From Malachius bipustulatus (lineage: Eukaryota; Arthropoda; Insecta; Coleoptera; Melyridae): a stretch of 64,000 nucleotides of DNA. Numbering within the stretch: the first letter of the stretch is position 1; each line of letters begins with the position of its first letter. The stretch spans positions 4,402,001-4,466,000 of the forward strand of contig OU342630.1 of NCBI GenBank assembly GCA_910589415.1, in the 5' to 3' direction. The notes under the pieces are model-generated. The model saw only the letters and a program-made list of their open reading frames with translations. It had not been told where the DNA came from and did no database searches. Shown piece after piece: positions 59,597-64,000 of this stretch. A program made the translations under genes and the position numbers.

Positions 59597-60551
59597 CCCG
59601 GCATTGGTCGCTAGGTGAATTGTAACACCAGTGGTCGCTAGCGAGCGTTTCGCTCCCATGTAAAATCAACAAGCAAATGTGCAATAAAAAGCACTTTGAA
59701 GCACAATACAGGGTGTTTGGTGATCGGACATCTAAAATTAAATTTACAAAACCGCATTAGAAGCATAAAAAAGAATTTCCAGATCAGGCGTTGCTTTTTT
59801 TTTGGCTGAGTATTTCCTAAACAAAGCCTACTTGGAAAATGTTATTATTTTTTAATAAAACAAATAAAAATTTAAATTTAATTAAATTTTTGATGAAATT
59901 TTAATTTGGCTGTCTAAGTACTGAAAAAAATAAAATATTTATAGATGATTTAGTTTTACATTTTTGGAAATATTTCCTGAATGAAGCCCGATCACGACAA
60001 AGTTATTCTTTTTTATGTTGATGATGTGGTTTTGTATAATATGAAATTTTATTTTGGCTTTCCAATAACCGAACACCCTGTATTAGCAATATTTGTTGTA
60101 GATATTTTAAAATAAGGGGGAATAATGTTAACTTGCCAATATAAATTTTTTTGGTATATAACTATAGAATTTTTTTACATTAAAAAATAACACAAACTGA
60201 TTCGATTCTTAACTAAGCTAATACCATAATACCATAAAAACAACAAAGAACTTCAGATAAAGAAATTACAGTAATCCTTGCATATGGCTAGCAGACCTAA
60301 ACATAAGAGCAGTTGAGTGACGCGGGTGGTCGCTAATGAGCGTTTAGCTCGCGCAGCGGCAACTGCGGTGAATGAAGCATCAATAAAAAATAAGTTTATC
60401 CGATTTTCATTACAAAATCCTTTCTATGTTTCTTCTTAAGGCTATAAACTAAGCTAGAAAAATCGACAAGATTGTACGACTTCAAGTAACAGAATAATTA
60501 CAGTTTAAAGACAATGGTGAGCTAAATGCTCACCTAGCGACCACTCCCGGG
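59597..60551. mobile_element. piggyBac-type non-autonomous element, TTAA target
   Basis: TTAA (59593-59596) is followed by CCCGGCATTGGTCGCTAGG. The other end is CCTAGCGACCACTCCCGGG followed by TTAA (60552-60555). A TTAA duplication with CCC...GGG ends is the piggyBac signature. Subterminal GGTCGCTAGCGAGCG and GGTCGCTAATGAGCG repeats occur near both ends. There is no transposase. Confidence 0.85.
59709..60080. mobile_element. CAGGGTG-type MITE nested in the piggyBac element
   Basis: TA|CAGGGTGTTTGGTGATCGG at the left and CCGAACACCCTG|TA at the right give inverted ends and a TA target duplication. The inside is AT-rich and non-coding. Confidence 0.8.
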
Positions 60552-61095
60552 TTAAGCACTCTTCACAGTCCACCATACTATATATTAATTTATAAATGAA
60601 GCAAACGCCACTTAAGGACCGCCTCAAAGACAACGAATCTACTCTGTAAAAAGATAAGTTCGGATCATAGGAAAAGGAGCCTCTGTTTTTATGGTACCTA
60701 GAACTCAGGTTTCTAATCAGTTTTCTCTGAACCCTCTCCACCTGCTGTACGTATCTATCATACATTGAACTCCAGACCGCCGAGGCGTACTCCAAACGAG
60801 ATCTCACTACCGAGAAGTACACGGCAATAACCGATTCTGATCTCCTGAACTCTCTCGTCGACCTCAACACAAAACCTAACATTTTATAGGCTTCCCGAAC
60901 CACACCACAAAAAATATGAGACTCAAACGTAAGTCTAGAGTCAAGTAGCACACCCAGATCTCTCACCTCATTTGTAATAGACAGATTGTGTCCAGAAAGA
61001 GACAAGTTATGACAAGGTGAGTCCCTCTTACGTGAGAAGGTTATTTGCTTGCATTTCAGATGAATAAAGTTGTTTCCAAAAACTTGTCTTAGCAC

Positions 61096-61948
61096 ACATG
61101 TGCACTAATGGGCATTAGTCAATGACTTGTTGTTTTAAGGCACTTTGTAGTTATCTAGTGCTGTAAACAGTAACTTCTAGAAAGCCAATTTTGTTTCGTA
61201 ATACACATTTATTTGTTGTATCATCCATCAATGTTTGTGCTGTATCACTGGAGTTGTAAAATGATGGAATAATAATGATAGAATAAATAATAAGCTCCAC
61301 ACAGGTAACTGATAAAATTTGATTGATTTATTACATTCATGAAGCCGGTCGTCACATTAGTTCGGTAAGTGTTCTCAGACCTCCATAAAGCAGCATGTTT
61401 CTGTGTTACAGTAAGTACGTGGCTATGGTACCGTACCGTGACAGTGTCCCAGCCGTGCTGCTGTGGCTATCGTAATCGGTTACAGTGAAAATCATTTCAT
61501 GTAAAAATATGCATTTCAAACAATGTATTGCTGCTACACATAGTACCGTTGTGGTGTGGAAGAGGGCGAAGTCCAGTGATTGTTTCCACTGTTGAAAAGC
61601 GTTAAAAAGCGATTATTTCATACCTTAAATGATCATGTGTCAGTAGTAATACCATAAATAATATTATACTTAAGTGATGAAAATTTGAAATCAAGTTATG
61701 CGAAAATACACAATTCAACTTTTATTTGAAGTCGATTATTCTTAGAACATTTTTTATTTCTTCTTCCAGAGCTCTGTGACGTATGTGATTTGGTAACCTT
61801 GGCAATAACGCCATTTTGTCAGTTCTAAAACACAGTTCCAACCCAATGTCATGCTCGTAAATTGTTACCTTTTATTTATGTAATTTACCTAGTTTAAATA
61901 ATAAAACATTTATATTAATAATCATCTTAATTAAATAAGAACATTACA
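61096..61948 (+). repeat. Probable 5' LTR region of a second Gypsy element
   Basis: The LTR end is set by ...ACATTACA (61948) followed by a TGG-starting primer-binding site. AATAAAAC near 61900 could be the LTR polyadenylation signal. TCAGTTC near 61820 could be an initiator. The LTR start was not located, because the 3' copy is outside the window. The first few hundred bases of this interval are probably host DNA. Confidence 0.5.
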
Positions 61949-61966
61949 TGGTGGCAGCTGGTAAAA
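61949..61966 (+). promoter_or_regulatory. Primer-binding site of the second Gypsy element
   Basis: TGGTGGCAGCTGGTAAAA directly follows the CA that would end the LTR. TGG is the complement of a tRNA 3' CCA. The primer tRNA is not identified. Confidence 0.6.
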
Positions 61967-62209
61967 GTGAAATTACTAAATAATCGGTGTAAAGCAAACG
62001 TAAACAACCCGTAATAATACGTGTGCTGGGAGTGCGTGATGAAAATATCACGATAAGGACGAGAACAATCATTCTGTGTGTATGGGAGAGCAAGCGAAAA
62101 TGAACCAGAAGCATCAGTTTTTATAATTTTCGCTGGAGGAACTCAAACAAGCAATAGTGGTTATTCTGATTCTGATTAATTAATATTAAAGAATAAACAA
62201 GAATAATGA

Positions 62210-64000
62210 CTGAGCAGTACATCTGAAAAATTCTCGTTTCAAGGGAATATAGCAAGTAATTGGAAGCTGTGGAGACAAAAATTTGAACTTTACCTGCTGG
62301 CAAGTGGTAAGGTAGAGAAAAAGGATGATGTGAAAATCGCCATTTTGCTGAACCAAATTGGTACTGAAGGGTTACAAGTTTATAATACTTTTGAGTATGG
62401 AGAAGATGAAGACAAAACAAAATTAAATGTTGTCTTGGATAAATTTCAAAAGTATTGTGACCCCATGAAAAAATTTGGTGTATGAACATTTTAAATTTTT
62501 TAAAAGGGATCAGCTTCCTAATGAAACAGTTGATCAATTTATAACAGCGCTAAGACAGTTAGCCTCAACTTGCGAATTTAAAGAAAAAGACGTGCTAATA
62601 CGTGACCGAATTGTATTAGGTATTCGTGATACACGAATACAAGAAAAACTACTTCAACATTCTGATTTAAAATTGAATGAAGCAATTGATATTGTTAGAT
62701 CAATGGAAAGTAGTGTAGTAACTCAAAAAGAAATTAATCAGTCTAATGTGAGTGCAATTAATAATTATAAGCCAAGTAGAGGACATTTCTCTAAAAATAG
62801 TGTTAGTGCTTCAACTAGCAAACCTAATAAATATAGTGAAACTGTTGATCGTACAAGTGATAATTGGCGTTCCACTAGACACCAAAATAAATCAACTAAT
62901 CTTGCTTACAAGTGCAAGAGGTGTGACTTGCAACATGTTAAAGGAAATTGTCCAGCTTATTATCGAATTTGCTCTGGTTGCAAATTACAGGGACATTATC
63001 GGAAAATGTGCCCTAAAAAATCTAATGTGCATGAAATTATGCAAGATGAATTGAACAGTGATACTGACTCTAGTACAGAAGGCAGTGATAGTAATTTTAA
63101 TAATCAAAAAGTGGTTTGGACAGTAAACAATACTGTTGTAAGCTCAATAGAGTGGTTTGAACTAATCAAAATTAATGACTGCCTGATAAACTTGAAAATA
63201 GACACTGGAAGTGATGTCAACATTTTAAACCGTGATGATTTTGATTCTCTTAAAATTAGTGTGGAGAAACATTCAAATGTAGCATCGTCTTTGTCTTCAT
63301 ACTCGGGACATAAAATAAATATACTTGGACAAATTTATTTGCGGTGCTCATATAACGGTAAAAGGAACAAACTTCTATTCTATATTTTAAACGAAAGTAT
63401 GCCTAAATCCATTTTAGGTTTAAGTGCGGCAGAACATTTCAACATAATTAAAACTAAAATAGTGACTGAAATAATAAACAGAGACAATACGTTAAATGAA
63501 ATCCTAGACTTCAACAAAAATGTGTTTTCGGGAATCGGGTGTGTGAATAAAGAGTGCAAGATTACTCTGAAACCAAATGCTGAACCGAGCGTATGTGCCG
63601 CCCGAAAAATACCAATAGCTTTGCGGGACAGAGTCAAGAAAAAACTTGATGAGTTGGTATCACAAAAAATTTTGGTGCCTGTAACTGAACCAACAGACTG
63701 GGTCAATCCTATAGTGGTGGTCCCCAAAAGCAACGGTGACATCCGAATTTGCATGGATCCTCGTAACCTTAATAAATATGTGAAGAGGGAGTTTTTTCAA
63801 ATACCAACGTATGATTGTTTATTTTCACAATTATCTGGAGCCAAGGTTTTCAGCTTACTAGATGCATCTTCGGCATTTCTACAGATTCCATTGGAAAAAG
63901 AAAGTTCCCTACTATGTACGATAGCAACAAGCTTTGGAAGGTATCGCTATTTGAGATTGCCATACGGGCTTACTTCTGCACCTGAAATATTTCAACATTT
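62210..64000 (+). pseudogene. Gypsy Gag-Pol, partial, one frameshift, open at window end
   Basis: The Gag N-terminus (FSFQGN, NWKLWRQKFELYL) begins in frame near 62210. The ATG at 62206 is out of that frame. At the A6 run 62468-62473 one base shifts the frame, and from 62472 reading continues without a stop to 64000 (YEHFKFFKRDQLP, DQFITALRQLASTCEF, RDRIVLGIRD). Two zinc-knuckle-like motifs (CKRCDLQHVKGNC and CSGCKLQGHYRKMC) lie at 62912-63010. A protease with KIDTGSDVNIL is near 63195. The RT starts with VVVPKSNGDIRICMDPRNLN, then SLLDASSAFLQIPL and PYGLTSAPEIFQ. Gag and Pol are in one frame here, unlike the first Gypsy element. RT motif C, RNase H and integrase lie beyond the window. Confidence 0.88.

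Larger units (their letters stand above)
59340..61095 (-). pseudogene. Non-LTR RT relic split by a piggyBac-type element
   Basis: From 61095 on the minus strand: TFSRKRD, VRDLGVLLDSRLTFESHI, RSRLEYASAVWSSMY and VERVQRKLIRNLS. This is the thumb and C-terminal part of a CR1/Jockey-group RT. It stops at 60556 and resumes at 59592 with LNFNCSPYSLRQRHM and FNSPLIRCVRHFNEV. The catalytic RT core is absent (5' truncation). When the 955-bp insert and one TTAA are removed, the frame runs through the junction. A GAA-type microsatellite (59396-59440) lies at the 3' side. Confidence 0.8.

Overview
The window looks like AT-rich, transposon-dense genomic DNA from an insect or other arthropod. The evidence is the transposon mix (I-like and Jockey/CR1-like non-LTR elements, Gypsy elements, piggyBac- and P-type short elements, and many fold-back elements ending in CAGGGTG next to TA), the long introns and the near-absence of host genes. 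A beetle or a bug would fit, but the species cannot be fixed from this sequence. There is no bacterial-style operon, tRNA, rRNA or CRISPR array.

Only one host gene is recognised: a gamma-glutamyltransferase (glutathione hydrolase) on the minus strand. Exon 1 is 41962-41807 (membrane anchor), exon 2 is 37532-37264 and exon 3 starts at 28096. Exon 3 is cut after 98 bases by a 14.5-kb Gypsy LTR retrotransposon (13488-27998) and resumes at 13487-12866. Counting the 5-bp target duplication once, the two halves form a 715-base exon whose reading frame and phase fit exons 1 and 2. The exons for the catalytic small subunit were not found below 12866.

The Gypsy element has 2.7-kb LTRs that look almost identical, an intact gag and an intact pol, a -1 frameshift heptamer A_AAA_AAC in the gag/pol overlap, and a 3.6-kb non-coding region after pol instead of env. 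Within that region lies a diverged tandem duplication of about 430 bp in which paired substitutions preserve several RNA hairpins. This is the best candidate here for an undescribed functional element.

Layout: 1-4260, a Jockey/CR1-like retrotransposon with a fold-back element in its 5' leader; 6575-10972, an I-like retrotransposon on the minus strand with an internal in-frame deletion; 12129-12652, a fold-back element; 12866-41962, the interrupted GGT gene, with introns full of long palindromes, a SINE and retrotransposon fragments; 44235-44702, a P-element-like short transposon with a THAP remnant; 45707-46071, a TIR element; 48491-55385, palindromic elements around a decayed RT element; 57131-57670, a GC-rich promoter-like block; 58331-59170, a transposase relic; 59340-61095, an RT relic holding a piggyBac-type element that itself holds a CAGGGTG element; 61949-64000, the start of a second Gypsy element running off the end.

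All calls come from reading the sequence by eye. Family names rest on motifs, not on database searches.
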